A DNA stretch of 64,000 nucleotides from Planctomycetota bacterium (GTDB lineage: Bacteria > Planctomycetota > Phycisphaerae > Sedimentisphaerales > Anaerobacaceae), in contig VRUL01000009.1 in assembly GCA_019456145.1 (NCBI GenBank), positions 1 through 64,000 of the forward strand. The letters are read 5' to 3'. Every line of letters starts with the position of its first letter. The stretch's first letter is position 1. The notes below the pieces were generated by a model. The model did not search any database, had not been told where the DNA came from, and worked only from the letters and a program-made list of their open reading frames with translations. Below, one piece after another: positions 35,608 to 44,681 of the stretch. The position numbers were made by a program, and so were the translations under genes.

Positions 35608-35892
35608 ATGGAAATGTCAAAGGTTATGAAATGTGAAGTGGATGATTGCGCTTATAACATGGACAGTTGCTGTCATACCATAGCAATAACTATTGGTGAC
35701 AGTGCGCTCCCAAGATGTGATACTTTTTGCCAGTCTACAATCAAAGGAGGAGATGCAGGCAGTATGGCAGGTGTAGGCGCCTGCAAGGTGTCCGCTTGTA
35801 TGTACAACACTAATTTGGAATGCCAGTCACCGGAGGTCGACGTAGGCTACAACGAAAATGAACCTAACTGCCTGACATTCGAGATGGCGTAA
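35608..35892 (+). CDS. protein with two DUF1540 cysteine-rich domains
   Basis: 94 residues from the ATG at 35608 with AAAGGCGG upstream. Two similar halves are seen: VMKCEVDDCAYNMDSCC ending LPRCDTF, and GACKVSACMYNTNLECQ ending PNCLTF. Each has four or five Cys in the DUF1540 pattern, probably a small metal site. Function unknown; it opens the run of redox and stress genes. Confidence 0.85.
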   Translation: MEMSKVMKCEVDDCAYNMDSCCHTIAITIGDSALPRCDTFCQSTIKGGDAGSMAGVGACKVSACMYNTNLECQSPEVDVGYNENEPNCLTFEMA

Positions 35893-36000
35893 GAAAATTT
35901 AATAAATTTCATAGGAAGCGATTGTTAGTTTGATCGAAAAACTTTGGTATGCGCCGGGCACGCCATAAAATACTATACCAATTTTTTGAGTGAAAGCAAA

Positions 36001-36450
36001 ATGGAGTCAAAACAGAAAAGAACAAAACTTCAAGTGAGTGTATCAGCTTTAACTTGGGCTGTGTTCATATGTGTCTTGATGAGTAACCTCAGTTCTGGAA
36101 ATCATGAGAATCCCAGTGAAAGTGGAGAAGATACAGGCGTGACCAAAAAGCAAATCGCCGAGGCTATCGAAGCATATGTTGAGAAAAGGACTGCGACCCA
36201 GGGGGGGTACTATGTAGTTAAGGATGATATAACCACCAAAGAACTCAAATTGTCCCTCGAAAAAGTGCACCGCGAAAGGTTATCAAAGGTCGGCCAGGAA
36301 ATGTATTTTGCCTGTGCCGATTTCAAAACTCCGGAAGGCACAGTTTACGACCTCGATGTCTTCATGAAAGGGACGAACAAGGACGATGATTTGGCCCAAC
36401 AACTTATTAATGGCATAAGAGCCCTGTTGAGTACGGAAACAATTATCTGA
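36001..36450 (+). CDS. small exported or anchored protein of unknown function
   Basis: 149 residues from ATG 36001. A hydrophobic segment (VSALTWAVFICVLMSNLSSG) near residues 14-33 is a signal peptide or anchor. The mature part has KQIAEAIEAYVEKRTATQGG and FACADFKTPEGTVYDLDVFM, a compact alpha-beta domain. I do not know a family name. Immediately downstream (12 bp) is superoxide reductase, suggesting one operon. Confidence 0.6.
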   Translation: MESKQKRTKLQVSVSALTWAVFICVLMSNLSSGNHENPSESGEDTGVTKKQIAEAIEAYVEKRTATQGGYYVVKDDITTKELKLSLEKVHRERLSKVGQEMYFACADFKTPEGTVYDLDVFMKGTNKDDDLAQQLINGIRALLSTETII

Positions 36451-36462
36451 AAGGAGAAAAAA

Positions 36463-36861
36463 ATGTCAAGTAACGTGATGACTACCGTCAAATGTGAAAA
36501 AGACCTCTTTTGTGGCGTCAATATGGTCAAAGATTTGGACAATATGACGGATTTGGAAAAGAAACATCTGCCGGTTATCACCGCTCCAAAAAGCGTAAGG
36601 AAGGGCGAATGCTTTGAGGTGATGGTAGAAGTAGGAAAACTTATGCAGCATCCGAATGAGCCAGGTCACTACATTGAGTTTATTGATCTGTATGCAGATC
36701 ATACCTATCTAACCAGAGTGGACCTTACAGCCGGCAGAACGTGTCCCATAATAAAAATATGTTTGTCATTGGACCATATACACGGCAAGCTGCGTGCTTA
36801 TGAGCGTTGTAATCTCCACGGGGCCTGGGAGGGCCATACCGAAATCGAGGTGACGGATTAG
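36463..36861 (+). CDS. superoxide reductase (neelaredoxin type)
   Basis: 132 residues, AAAGGAG before ATG. The iron site is complete: LEKKHLPVI (Glu-Lys and first His), MQHPNEPGHYIEF (two His), and ERCNLHGAW (Cys and His). There is no N-terminal desulforedoxin-like Cys4 domain, so it is the 1Fe form. It reduces superoxide to hydrogen peroxide without making oxygen, using electrons from rubredoxin or a similar donor, and is typical of anaerobes. Confidence 0.9.
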   Translation: MSSNVMTTVKCEKDLFCGVNMVKDLDNMTDLEKKHLPVITAPKSVRKGECFEVMVEVGKLMQHPNEPGHYIEFIDLYADHTYLTRVDLTAGRTCPIIKICLSLDHIHGKLRAYERCNLHGAWEGHTEIEVTD

Positions 36862-36961
36862 TTGGTCTGTGAATAACCGAGATCTTGCAAAAGAAAGACG
36901 GAAACATAGGTACAAGTCAAAGCTCGAACGAACATCCAGAACGAACGAAAGGAAATCTCTC

Positions 36962-37243
36962 ATGGCGAAGGTTACGGAAAAGAAAAAAACCAAAACCGCA
37001 AAAGCAAAGAAAGTAGCTGTTTTCACATGTTCAACCTGCGGGAAAGTTACAAAAACCAGAACTCATCTTTGTTCGCCCGCCAAGGCCGAGCAGGTATACA
37101 CTTGCCGGTATTGCGACGTTGTTACCGGTAATCCTCGACATGTCTGTGCGCCAATGGTGGCAGAGATGAAATACGCCTGTGAGAGTTGTGGAAGGGTTAC
37201 ACCGTTCAGGGGAGCAGTTTGCCAGCCAAGGACGATTCAGTAG
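36962..37243 (+). CDS. small protein with three Cys-rich zinc-binding repeats
   Basis: 93 residues from the ATG at 36962 with AAAGGAAA; a GTG at 36869 would add a basic tail. After a Lys-rich start come three repeats: FTCSTCGKVTKTRTHLCSP, YTCRYCDVVTGNPRHVCAP and YACESCGRVTPFRGAVCQP. Each has CxxC and a distal (H)xC; the third lacks the His. This suggests three small zinc knuckles and binding to nucleic acid or protein. Family unknown to me. Confidence 0.6.
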   Translation: MAKVTEKKKTKTAKAKKVAVFTCSTCGKVTKTRTHLCSPAKAEQVYTCRYCDVVTGNPRHVCAPMVAEMKYACESCGRVTPFRGAVCQPRTIQ

Positions 37244-37386
37244 GCAGTTCTGTCATCAATAAGTTGGTATAGAAGGTCTGAACATGTCAATATGCGCTGA
37301 GAGAATACAGGTAAGCCGGCAGAAATGAACAATGAGGCCGCAAAACTATATCAATAACTTTTTAGGATAATTGAAGACAACAGGAA

Positions 37387-37947
37387 ATGGCAAAACAACA
37401 AACAATCAACGAGGTCAACGGTATCAATATGGATGCTCTGCAAAGTACTATAAATGCTATCCGAGAGGAACCTGATCTTGGAAAATGCAAGTTCCGTGTA
37501 AGCAACAAGTGGATCGGTGGAAACCACAATTGTAGCACTGTTACCGGCTTTTATGGCGCCAAGCAGGAGATCGCCCACAAACAGCGGTTTGAGTTGCATG
37601 CAGATGAGCCTCCCATTCTTGCAGGCCAGGATCAAGCCGCCAATCCGGTCGAGCATTTGCTCAGTGCCCTGGCTGCTTGTGTAACGACGAGCATGGTGGC
37701 CCACGCCGCCGTTCGAGGGATCCATATTGAGCAAGTGGAATCGGAACTTGAAGGTGATATTGACCTCCGTGGCTTTCTGGGTTTATCAACCGATGTCTCA
37801 AAGGGTTATACGGATATCCGCATCAAATTCAAAGTGAAATCCGACGTCGACGACATGGAAAAGCTTAAGAAGTTAACCGAGTTCTCACCCGTGTTCAATA
37901 CTATCACGAACAGTGCGAATGTGGACATTCAGATCGAGCCGATGTAG
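37387..37947 (+). CDS. OsmC-family peroxidase-like protein
   Basis: 186 residues. Landmarks are NPVEHLLSALAACVTTSMV with the conserved Cys on the central helix, preceded by the Glu/Arg-bearing strand, and later IRIKFKVKSDVDD. OsmC-type proteins reduce organic hydroperoxides with a Cys pair; a second Cys of the Ohr type is not obvious, so it belongs to the broader OsmC group. It sits in the stress-gene run between the zinc-repeat protein and ferredoxin. Confidence 0.85.
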   Translation: MAKQQTINEVNGINMDALQSTINAIREEPDLGKCKFRVSNKWIGGNHNCSTVTGFYGAKQEIAHKQRFELHADEPPILAGQDQAANPVEHLLSALAACVTTSMVAHAAVRGIHIEQVESELEGDIDLRGFLGLSTDVSKGYTDIRIKFKVKSDVDDMEKLKKLTEFSPVFNTITNSANVDIQIEPM

Positions 37948-38160
37948 ACACTGGAGATAACAGATGGCGTGCCTCACGTTTATAGACACATCATTTTAAA
38001 GTTTGTACGCGGGCTGATATACACCCCGCGATACTGAGATTCTGTACAAAGGAGAATCCGGCAAGGTTGTTGTGCGACGGTCTTTGCAGCGAAAGATTGT
38101 ATTGTGTTGAGAATTAATGGTCAATAAATGTCTGACAGTCAAAATGAAAGGAGAAATGAA

Positions 38161-38352
38161 ATGAAAGTGTGTGTTGATTCAGAGCTTTGCGATGGATGCG
38201 GTCCTTGTGTGGACATTTGCCCCGAAGCTTTTGAGCTGGATGAAGATGGAATAGCTGTAGTAGTGTTTGAGGAAGTTCCAGAGGAACTCCAGGAGGCCTG
38301 CAGGGAAGCTGCGGATAGTTGTCCTACCGAAGCAATTATAATAGAGGATTAA
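38161..38352 (+). CDS. small [4Fe-4S] ferredoxin
   Basis: 63 residues from ATG 38161 (AAAGGAG upstream; the frame begins at 38128). One cluster motif CDGCGPCVDICPEAF and a distal DSCPTEAI supply four Cys. The protein has the acidic composition of a single-cluster bacterial ferredoxin. It may donate electrons to the superoxide reductase or accept them from the 2-oxoacid oxidoreductase downstream (inference). Confidence 0.9.
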   Translation: MKVCVDSELCDGCGPCVDICPEAFELDEDGIAVVVFEEVPEELQEACREAADSCPTEAIIIED

Positions 38353-38506
38353 CCTGACGTTCGCTTATGGCGATGCTCTCTTTGTGAAAGATTTGTTTTG
38401 TGCAGGATTAATTAACGGTGCAGAGCACCTGGAAAATCAGATCGAGAAATAAGTAGAGGTTAGAACTTAAAAGAACATTCGCAACAGAAGAAAGGAGTTG
38501 TCTAAG

Positions 38507-38947
38507 ATGGCTGATTTACTATCACGGCGTCCCTCTGATTTCATGGAGGACGAAATGGAAAGAATGATGAGAAGGTTTTTTGGAAGACCGGTGTTTTCGG
38601 CGTCAGGGGAAGGATTCTGGCATCCGCCGGTGGATATCCACATCACGGATAAATCTGTATTAGTGCGAATAGATATTCCCGGGATAGACCCCAAAGATGT
38701 CGAAATCTCCATTGAGGATAACAGGCTTTTGGTTCGTGGTAAAAGGATTGCCTGTGAAGAGGCCGTTAAGAATGAACAATGCTGGTACAATGAGACAAAA
38801 CGCGGTGATTTCCACAGGGTAATAGACCTCCCGGGATATGTTGACAGCACCAAAACTAACGCAAGCAGTGAGAATGGCGTTTTGACAATAAAGATGTCCA
38901 AGAAGAAAGAAGCTGAAACCAAAGTAATTAAGGTGCAAACGAAATGA
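38507..38947 (+). CDS. Hsp20/alpha-crystallin small heat-shock protein
   Basis: 146 residues from ATG 38507 with AAAGGAG nine bases upstream. The alpha-crystallin domain starts at WHPPVDIHITDKSVLVRIDI and includes PGIDPKDVEISIEDNRLLV and the ASSENGVLTI signature near the end. It is an ATP-independent holdase that forms oligomers. Confidence 0.92.
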   Translation: MADLLSRRPSDFMEDEMERMMRRFFGRPVFSASGEGFWHPPVDIHITDKSVLVRIDIPGIDPKDVEISIEDNRLLVRGKRIACEEAVKNEQCWYNETKRGDFHRVIDLPGYVDSTKTNASSENGVLTIKMSKKKEAETKVIKVQTK

Positions 38948-38985
38948 TGTCAAAAGAGCACGTCATTCGATAAGTCAGTAAAAGA

Positions 38986-39195
38986 CAGGAGCACGAGCAG
39001 AAGGCTGTAGCCATCTTGCTGACACTGTTGCACCTTGGGATAAAGAATATAAAGCTTGGTCCGAGTCTGCCGGCGTTTGTCAGCACTAATGTACTGAATA
39101 TCTTGGTCGAAAAGTGCAATATTGGGCCGATTGGCAATGTTGACGAAGATTTAGCTGAAATACTTAGCCATGCTGAGGTTATGGCAGGTAAATAG
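38986..39195 (+). pseudogene. 3' fragment of a hybrid-cluster protein (hcp) gene
   Basis: After the Hsp20 gene the plus strand reads [53 protein letters not shown] and stops at 39193-39195. This is the conserved C-terminal end of hydroxylamine reductase/hybrid-cluster protein. All cluster-binding cysteine motifs are missing. It is a clear 5'-deleted relic in a region rich in redox genes. Confidence 0.75.
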
Positions 39196-39294
39196 CTGTT
39201 GTCGGCAGGGTAATCTAAATTGAGAACAGCTTAACAGAATTCTATATTTTAAAGTTTTTAAGATAACCAAAATTATATGAAAGGCAGGTGTATT

Positions 39295-39726
39295 ATGCAG
39301 GTGAAAGAAATTATGACATCTAATGTAGAAACAATCGATTCGGATGCCAATTTGGTTGAGGCTGCTCAGAAAATGAAGTCGCTTGAGGTTGGAGCATTGC
39401 CGGTATGGGAAAATGATGAGCTGGTTGGTATGGTTACGGACCGCGACATAACTGCGCGGGCAATTGCTGAACAAAAAGATCCATTAAGTACAAGTGTAAA
39501 AGAAATCATGACCTCTGACGTTTGTTGTTGCTTCGAAGATGACGACATTCAAGAAGCTGCCAGAATGATGGAAGAAAAATCTATACACAGGCTCTTGGTT
39601 GTCAACGACGAAGGCGACACAGTTGGTTTTGTCTCGCTGTCAGATTTTGCTGTCAAAAGTAATGATGAGCATTTGACTTGCGAAGTTCTTGAGCGAATTT
39701 CTGAGCCGGCTTGTCCTCATCGCTAA
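39295..39726 (+). CDS. protein of two CBS domains
   Basis: 143 residues, starting MQVKEIMTSNVETI. Two CBS domains in tandem: MKSLEVGALPVWENDELVGM with VTDRDI, and VKEIMTSDVCCCFEDDDI with IHRLLVVNDEGDTVGFVSL. CBS pairs bind adenine nucleotides. Stand-alone pairs of this kind act as energy or redox sensors of partner enzymes, here unknown. Confidence 0.88.
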   Translation: MQVKEIMTSNVETIDSDANLVEAAQKMKSLEVGALPVWENDELVGMVTDRDITARAIAEQKDPLSTSVKEIMTSDVCCCFEDDDIQEAARMMEEKSIHRLLVVNDEGDTVGFVSLSDFAVKSNDEHLTCEVLERISEPACPHR

Positions 39727-39884
39727 GTGATTTTTACAGCAAATTTTAATTTTACAATTTTTTCGCAGGATACGCTGCCAGCAAGGTATCAAGGACAAAG
39801 TCTAATTTCAAATGACAAGGAAAAATTTACAAGCTGGATTAAGGTCGTTCGTTGGGAGGATTCTTCCTGATTGAGGTATTTGTA

Positions 39885-40922
39885 ATGAAAGCAGTGGTTA
39901 TTAACGAACATGGTGGATTGGACCGCGTGAGAATTGATCAGGTTTCTGGGCTGGAGCCTGCTGAAGATGAAGTTGTTTTGAAGGTTTATTCTGCCGGGCT
40001 GAATCATCTGGATATCTGGGTGAGAGAAGGCCGGCCCGGTCTTGAATTGGAGATACCGCATATTCTGGGCTCTGACGCTGCAGGTGTAGTGATGGCCGTT
40101 GGTGCAAATGTAAAGGACATAAACATTGGAGATGAAGTAATTTTGAACCCAGGCTTGAGTTGTGGTTCTTGTGGATACTGTAATTGTGGAGAGCAAAGTG
40201 AATGTATCTCGTTTGGGATTGTTGGTATGACTCGACCGGGAACATTCGCTGAACAGGTAGCTGTGCCTGCTCAAAACGTGCGCCATAAACCCGAGCATAT
40301 GAATTTTGATGAGGCGGGAGCATTTGTACTATCATACCTTACAGCCTGGCGGATGCTTATGACACGAGCGCAGCTCAAACCAGGCCAAACTGTTTTGATA
40401 CACGGTATAGGTGGTGGAGTGGCCCTTTCTGCTCTTCAATTAGCTAAACTGGCAGGCGCTGAAGTAATTGTAACTTCATCTTCAGATGAAAAACTGGCTC
40501 GTTCAACTCAGATTGGCGCCGATTACACAATTAATTATAACACGGTTGATGACGTAGCGCAATGCGTAAGAGATATTACCCGCGGCAATGGTGTTGATAT
40601 TGTTATTGATACGGTCGGAGCAGCCACCTGGCCCATTGATTTTTCAGCGGTTCGCCGAGGTGGGAAGATAGTCTTATGTGGTGTAACATCCGGGCCCCAA
40701 GCCCATACGAACTTGCAGATGCTTTACTGGAACCAGTTGACCATTCTGGGTTCGACTATGGGCTCGAACGAAGATTTTCGTCAAATGTTAAAGGCAATTA
40801 TAGCAGCCGGATTAAAACCCGTTATAGACTCAGCGATATCTTTGGAAAATATTAGAGATGCCATGGGTAAAATGGAGGTAGGTGAGCAGTTCGGAAAGAT
40901 TGTTTTAAGAGTATCAAAATAA
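39885..40922 (+). CDS. zinc-type alcohol dehydrogenase (MDR family)
   Basis: 345 residues from ATG 39885 (GAGGTATTTGTA upstream). The catalytic zinc motif is seen at GLNHLDIWVREG and the structural zinc Cys set in CGSCGYCNCGEQSECI. The NAD(P)-binding motif is VLIHGIGGGVALSALQ. It should interconvert an alcohol and an aldehyde or ketone. Substrate unknown; it lies in the stress run before a thioredoxin-fold gene. Confidence 0.9.
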   Translation: MKAVVINEHGGLDRVRIDQVSGLEPAEDEVVLKVYSAGLNHLDIWVREGRPGLELEIPHILGSDAAGVVMAVGANVKDINIGDEVILNPGLSCGSCGYCNCGEQSECISFGIVGMTRPGTFAEQVAVPAQNVRHKPEHMNFDEAGAFVLSYLTAWRMLMTRAQLKPGQTVLIHGIGGGVALSALQLAKLAGAEVIVTSSSDEKLARSTQIGADYTINYNTVDDVAQCVRDITRGNGVDIVIDTVGAATWPIDFSAVRRGGKIVLCGVTSGPQAHTNLQMLYWNQLTILGSTMGSNEDFRQMLKAIIAAGLKPVIDSAISLENIRDAMGKMEVGEQFGKIVLRVSK

Positions 40923-40959
40923 ATGTATTTTTGGTCAATTTACAGGAAAGGAACTTATT

Positions 40960-41538
40960 ATGGCTGTAACAACATCAAAAATGCTTACGTTGGGGACATC
41001 GGCACCGAATTTTGGTCTACCTGATACTGAAGGTAATATTGTATCACTGGTGGATTTCGAAGAGTCGCCGACTCTTTTGGTAATTTTTATGTGCAATCAT
41101 TGCCCGTTCGTAAAATATGTTTTAAGCGCAATGGTTGAACTCATGAAAGAATATCAGGCAAAAGGGGTTGCAGTTGTTGGAATCAATTCGAATGATGTTG
41201 TCAACTTCCCGGAAGACAGCCCGGAGATGATGGCCAGGCTTGTGGAAGAGGCTGGTTTTACCTTCCCCTATCTTTATGACCAGAGACAGGAAGTTGCCAA
41301 GGCCTACCAGGCTACTTGTACTCCGGACTTCTTTCTATTTGATAAGGAAAGAAAGCTTGTCTATCGAGGTCAGATGGACGACAGTCGACCAGGTAGTAAA
41401 ATACCTATAACCGGACTTGATTTGATCAAGGCAATGGATGCTGTTCTGGCAGGTAGAGTGGTTAGTTCCGACCAAAAACCCAGTATGGGCTGCAACATTA
41501 AGTGGAAGCAGGGAAATGAGCCGGAGTATGCCAGGTAA
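40960..41538 (+). CDS. AhpC/TSA-type thioredoxin-fold protein
   Basis: 192 residues, GGAAAGGAACTTATT before ATG. The fold is shown by APNFGLPDTEGN, then VIFMCNHCPFVKYV with a CxxC active site, VAVVGINSNDV and CTPDFFLFDKERKLVYRG. This group of redoxins (CNHCPFV type) is related to peroxiredoxins and TlpA. No signal peptide, so it is cytoplasmic. Confidence 0.88.
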   Translation: MAVTTSKMLTLGTSAPNFGLPDTEGNIVSLVDFEESPTLLVIFMCNHCPFVKYVLSAMVELMKEYQAKGVAVVGINSNDVVNFPEDSPEMMARLVEEAGFTFPYLYDQRQEVAKAYQATCTPDFFLFDKERKLVYRGQMDDSRPGSKIPITGLDLIKAMDAVLAGRVVSSDQKPSMGCNIKWKQGNEPEYAR

Positions 41539-41579
41539 CTAAAGCTATCACTTTTTACCCATTGTATGAGAGGCGAAAA

Positions 41580-42002
41580 ATGGACGTAACAATAGAAAAA
41601 CTGGTCGATTTGTTAAATATAGACCTGGAATTGGAATATTCAGCGGCGATACAGTACATAAATCACTCAGCAGTAATGACAGGCGCTGCCTATGGAGATA
41701 TTATAAAGGAGCTGAAAATTCACGCTAACGAGGAGATTCAGCATGCTATGATTCTGGCGGACCAGATTGATTACTTTGGAGGTTCCCCAAGTGTCAAAGT
41801 AGGAAAAATTCTGACTTCCAGGAACAATGAAGAGATGCTTCAGCAGGATCTGGACGGTGAAGAGGATGCAATAAAGAGATATAAGCTGAGGATTGAACAG
41901 GCCGAGCAGCTCAAAGAATTTGCCCTGGCTCAACAGTTGCGAAATATCCTCGCTACCGAGCAGGAGCACGCAATGGACCTGAAACAGGCCCTTGGCAGGT
42001 AA
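41580..42002 (+). CDS. ferritin-like (bacterioferritin/Dps type) protein
   Basis: 140 residues from ATG 41580. A four-helix bundle with di-iron ligand motifs: DLELEYSAAIQYINH (Glu in first helix), HANEEIQHAMILADQI (ExxH) and ILATEQEHAMDLKQAL (ExxH). It should oxidise and store iron or detoxify peroxide. A second, divergent ferritin-like gene lies 2.2 kb downstream. Confidence 0.85.
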   Translation: MDVTIEKLVDLLNIDLELEYSAAIQYINHSAVMTGAAYGDIIKELKIHANEEIQHAMILADQIDYFGGSPSVKVGKILTSRNNEEMLQQDLDGEEDAIKRYKLRIEQAEQLKEFALAQQLRNILATEQEHAMDLKQALGR

Positions 42003-42064
42003 AGCTGGTCCTGAAAACTCTGCCTGGTGAAAAAACGGCGTAAAAGATTTAGGATAGAAACATT

Positions 42065-43072
42065 ATGAAGGTTGCTGTCTTCAGCACCAAGCCTTTTGAC
42101 AGGGAGTTTTTGGAAAGGCACAATAGTGCGTACGGACACAACCTCGTTTTTTTCGAAGAGCGCTTAACTGAACAGAGCTGCGCCCTGGCAATCAGCTTCA
42201 GAGCGGTTTGTGTTTTTGTTAATGACCAATTGAACTCTAAAGTCCTGACGGAGCTCTCGAAAAATGGAACGAGCTTGATAGCTTTACGCAGTGCAGGATT
42301 CAATAATGTAGATATTGTTACCGCTGGTGAATTAGGCCTTACTGTTGTGCGAGTGCCGGGGTATTCACCCTATGCTGTTGCTGAGCATACGGTGGCGCTA
42401 ATAATGGCTCTGAACCGAAGAATATGTAGAGCTCATTATCGTATTCGCGACGGTAATTTCTCTCTTGAAGGTTTGTTGGGTTTTGAACTACATGGTCGTA
42501 CAGTAGGCATAGTCGGCACCGGTAGGATCGGGAAAATTGTTGCTAAGATTTTAAATGGATTTGGTTGCCTTTTACTGGCGGCCGATCCTTCACGTGATTC
42601 CGAGTGTGAATCTTTAGGCGTCAAGTACGTCTCTTTTGATGAGTTGTACTCCAAATCTGATGTAATCACATTACACTGCCCATTGATGCCTCAAACTGAC
42701 CACATGATAAATGCCGAGGTAATTAGCCGAATGAAGACAGGCGTTATGCTCATTAATACCAGCAGGGGGGCCCTGATTGATACTAAATCGGTCATTGAAG
42801 CGTTAAAGTCGGGCAAAATAGGTTATCTTGGCTTGGATGTTTATGAAGAGGAGGCGGATCTGTTTTTTGAAGATTTGTCTAATCAGATTATACAGGACGA
42901 TGTTTTAGCTCGTTTGCTGACATTTCCAAATGTCATAATTACAGGCCATCAGGCATTTTTTACACGAAACGCATTGGAAAATATCGCTAAAACCACACTC
43001 GCAAATATCACTGACTTTGAAAAAGGCCGACCGTGCGCCAACGAAATCAACGGAGAGATAATGATGAGGTAA
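42065..43072 (+). CDS. D-2-hydroxyacid dehydrogenase (D-lactate dehydrogenase type)
   Basis: 335 residues. Catalytic Arg in IALRSAGFNNVD, NAD motif VGIVGTGRIGKIV, INTSRGALIDT, Glu in GLDVYEEEADLFF and catalytic His in ITGHQAFFTRNAL. The FFEDLSN segment and GHQAFF are characteristic of LdhA-like D-lactate dehydrogenases. It reduces pyruvate or a similar 2-oxoacid with NADH. Confidence 0.9.
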   Translation: MKVAVFSTKPFDREFLERHNSAYGHNLVFFEERLTEQSCALAISFRAVCVFVNDQLNSKVLTELSKNGTSLIALRSAGFNNVDIVTAGELGLTVVRVPGYSPYAVAEHTVALIMALNRRICRAHYRIRDGNFSLEGLLGFELHGRTVGIVGTGRIGKIVAKILNGFGCLLLAADPSRDSECESLGVKYVSFDELYSKSDVITLHCPLMPQTDHMINAEVISRMKTGVMLINTSRGALIDTKSVIEALKSGKIGYLGLDVYEEEADLFFEDLSNQIIQDDVLARLLTFPNVIITGHQAFFTRNALENIAKTTLANITDFEKGRPCANEINGEIMMR

Positions 43073-43312
43073 GAGTATGAAGGAACGAACGGGTTTAGTA
43101 ACTATGAAATCTGCACGGGACATGGGAAGGTGACGCTGATATTGAGGTTGCGGATTAGTCAATCTGCGTTATCTGCTCTGCCAACCTGTTATTTGCAAAT
43201 TCGCTGGTTGTTAAAGCACGTACGATGACAGAGGTGGTATTTAACGCCAAAGCTGGTTCTGTCGGCGTGGTAAAAGATTGTGCAGTCTGTGGTTGTGGAA
43301 AGGAAACTGATA

Positions 43313-43945
43313 ATGAGCAGACTCTTGTATATTCAAGCATCTCCAAGAGGTAAACGTTCCCATTGTATCGCCGTTGCTGATGCCTTTGTAGAAGTTTATA
43401 GACAGAAGCATCCGGATGATGAAATTATGACTTTTAATGTGTTTGAGGCGTCGATTCCCAATTTTGATGGACTGGTAGTACAGGCCAAGTATACGATATT
43501 GCACGGCAAATCACACTCAAAAGAAGAATTGCAAGCCTGGAGGGAGGTTGAGAAAGTGATTGAGCAGTTTAAATCCGCCGACAAGTACGTTCTTGCTCTT
43601 CCGATGTGGAATTTCAATATTCCATATCGGCTCAAGCAGTATATCGACATTTTAGTTCAACCCGGCTATACATTCGGTTATAGTGAAGAAACCGGATACC
43701 AGGGCCTTGTAGTTGGAAAACCGATGTTAGCTGTGTATACCCGTGGAGGTGAATATCCTGCGGGTAGCGAGACTGAAGCGTTTGACCTGCAAACCAGGTA
43801 CATCGAGGTGATATTTGGCTTTATGGGTTTTGAGAATATTCACTCGGTGGTGGTTGAACCTACATTACAAGCCGGGCCTGACGTTGCGGCCGTGAAGCGC
43901 CGGGAGGCTATTGAAAAGGCAAAAGAAATAGCCGTCGTTTTTTGA
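43313..43945 (+). CDS. FMN-dependent NADH azoreductase/quinone reductase
   Basis: 210 residues from ATG 43313 (GGAAAGGAAACTGATA upstream). A flavodoxin-like fold: YIQASPRGKRSHCIA binds the FMN phosphate, LALPMWNFNIPYRLKQYID is the family signature, and AVYTRGGEYPAG follows. AzoR enzymes reduce quinones and azo compounds by two-electron transfer and protect against thiol and quinone stress. Confidence 0.9.
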   Translation: MSRLLYIQASPRGKRSHCIAVADAFVEVYRQKHPDDEIMTFNVFEASIPNFDGLVVQAKYTILHGKSHSKEELQAWREVEKVIEQFKSADKYVLALPMWNFNIPYRLKQYIDILVQPGYTFGYSEETGYQGLVVGKPMLAVYTRGGEYPAGSETEAFDLQTRYIEVIFGFMGFENIHSVVVEPTLQAGPDVAAVKRREAIEKAKEIAVVF

Positions 43946-44167
43946 ACACAGTATCGAAATATTATAAGAGCTTTTTGGTCGGATTTTCACTACTATTATT
44001 GCAGTGGGTTTTGTTATTATAAGTGGCAATAACTATGTTTGTAACAGGCCGGCCAACAAAATCGACTTTGACAAAATGCTTTCTGACATCTCTTCGGTAA
44101 AATAGCTGGCCGACAGATAAGTTCGTGAGGTTTCTGGGAAAATGCATTGGATTTAGGGAGCAAAGTA

Positions 44168-44650
44168 ATGAACATATTTCAATACGCAATGCAGATGGAA
44201 AAAGATGGAGAACAGTACTATCGTCAACTGGCTCGGCAAACCGCTAATAAGGGCCTTCATACTATCTTGATGATGCTCGCAGATGAAGAGGTCAAGCACT
44301 ACAACGCTATAAAGACAATGCAAACCACAGAGCCGCGTATGGCAGAGACTACGATCCTCACCGATGCCAGGAATATCTTTGTTCAAATCAAAGAATCTGG
44401 CGAAAGTTTTGATTTTGATATAAAACAAACCGAGCTTTACAGGAAAGCCCAGGATATTGAGAAAGAAAGCCGGGACTTCTACACGGGAAAAGCTGACGAA
44501 GTGACAGAAGAATATCAAAAAGAACTCTTCCTGAAATTGGCTGATGAAGAAAGAAAACATTATTTCTTATTGGATAATATAATTGAATTTATATCCAGGC
44601 CGGAGTACTGGCTTGAAAATGCAGAGTTTTTTCACTCGGAAGAATATTGA
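44168..44650 (+). CDS. rubrerythrin-like ferritin-family protein
   Basis: 160 residues from ATG 44168. Two helix pairs: YAMQMEKDGEQYYRQLA and MMLADEEVKHYNAIK, then DIEKESRDFYTGKAD and KLADEERKHYFLLDNI. The repeated ExxH/E patterns give a di-iron four-helix bundle. There is no rubredoxin domain at the C-terminus, so it would depend on an external electron donor. Confidence 0.85.
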   Translation: MNIFQYAMQMEKDGEQYYRQLARQTANKGLHTILMMLADEEVKHYNAIKTMQTTEPRMAETTILTDARNIFVQIKESGESFDFDIKQTELYRKAQDIEKESRDFYTGKADEVTEEYQKELFLKLADEERKHYFLLDNIIEFISRPEYWLENAEFFHSEEY

Positions 44651-44681
44651 AAATTATTTATTTGGAAAGGGGAAGTGTAAA

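Noticed and set aside
43077..43312. Cys-containing frame VVKDCAVCGCGKETDN before the azoreductase
   Set aside because: Interesting CxxCxC pattern, but it lacks a start with ribosome site and runs on into the azoreductase start; it could be chance.
43950..44106. Short hydrophobic frame (TTIIAVGFVIIISGNNYVCNRP) between azoreductase and ferritin-like gene
   Set aside because: Lipoprotein-like, but has no ATG and is preceded directly by a stop; not enough support for a gene.
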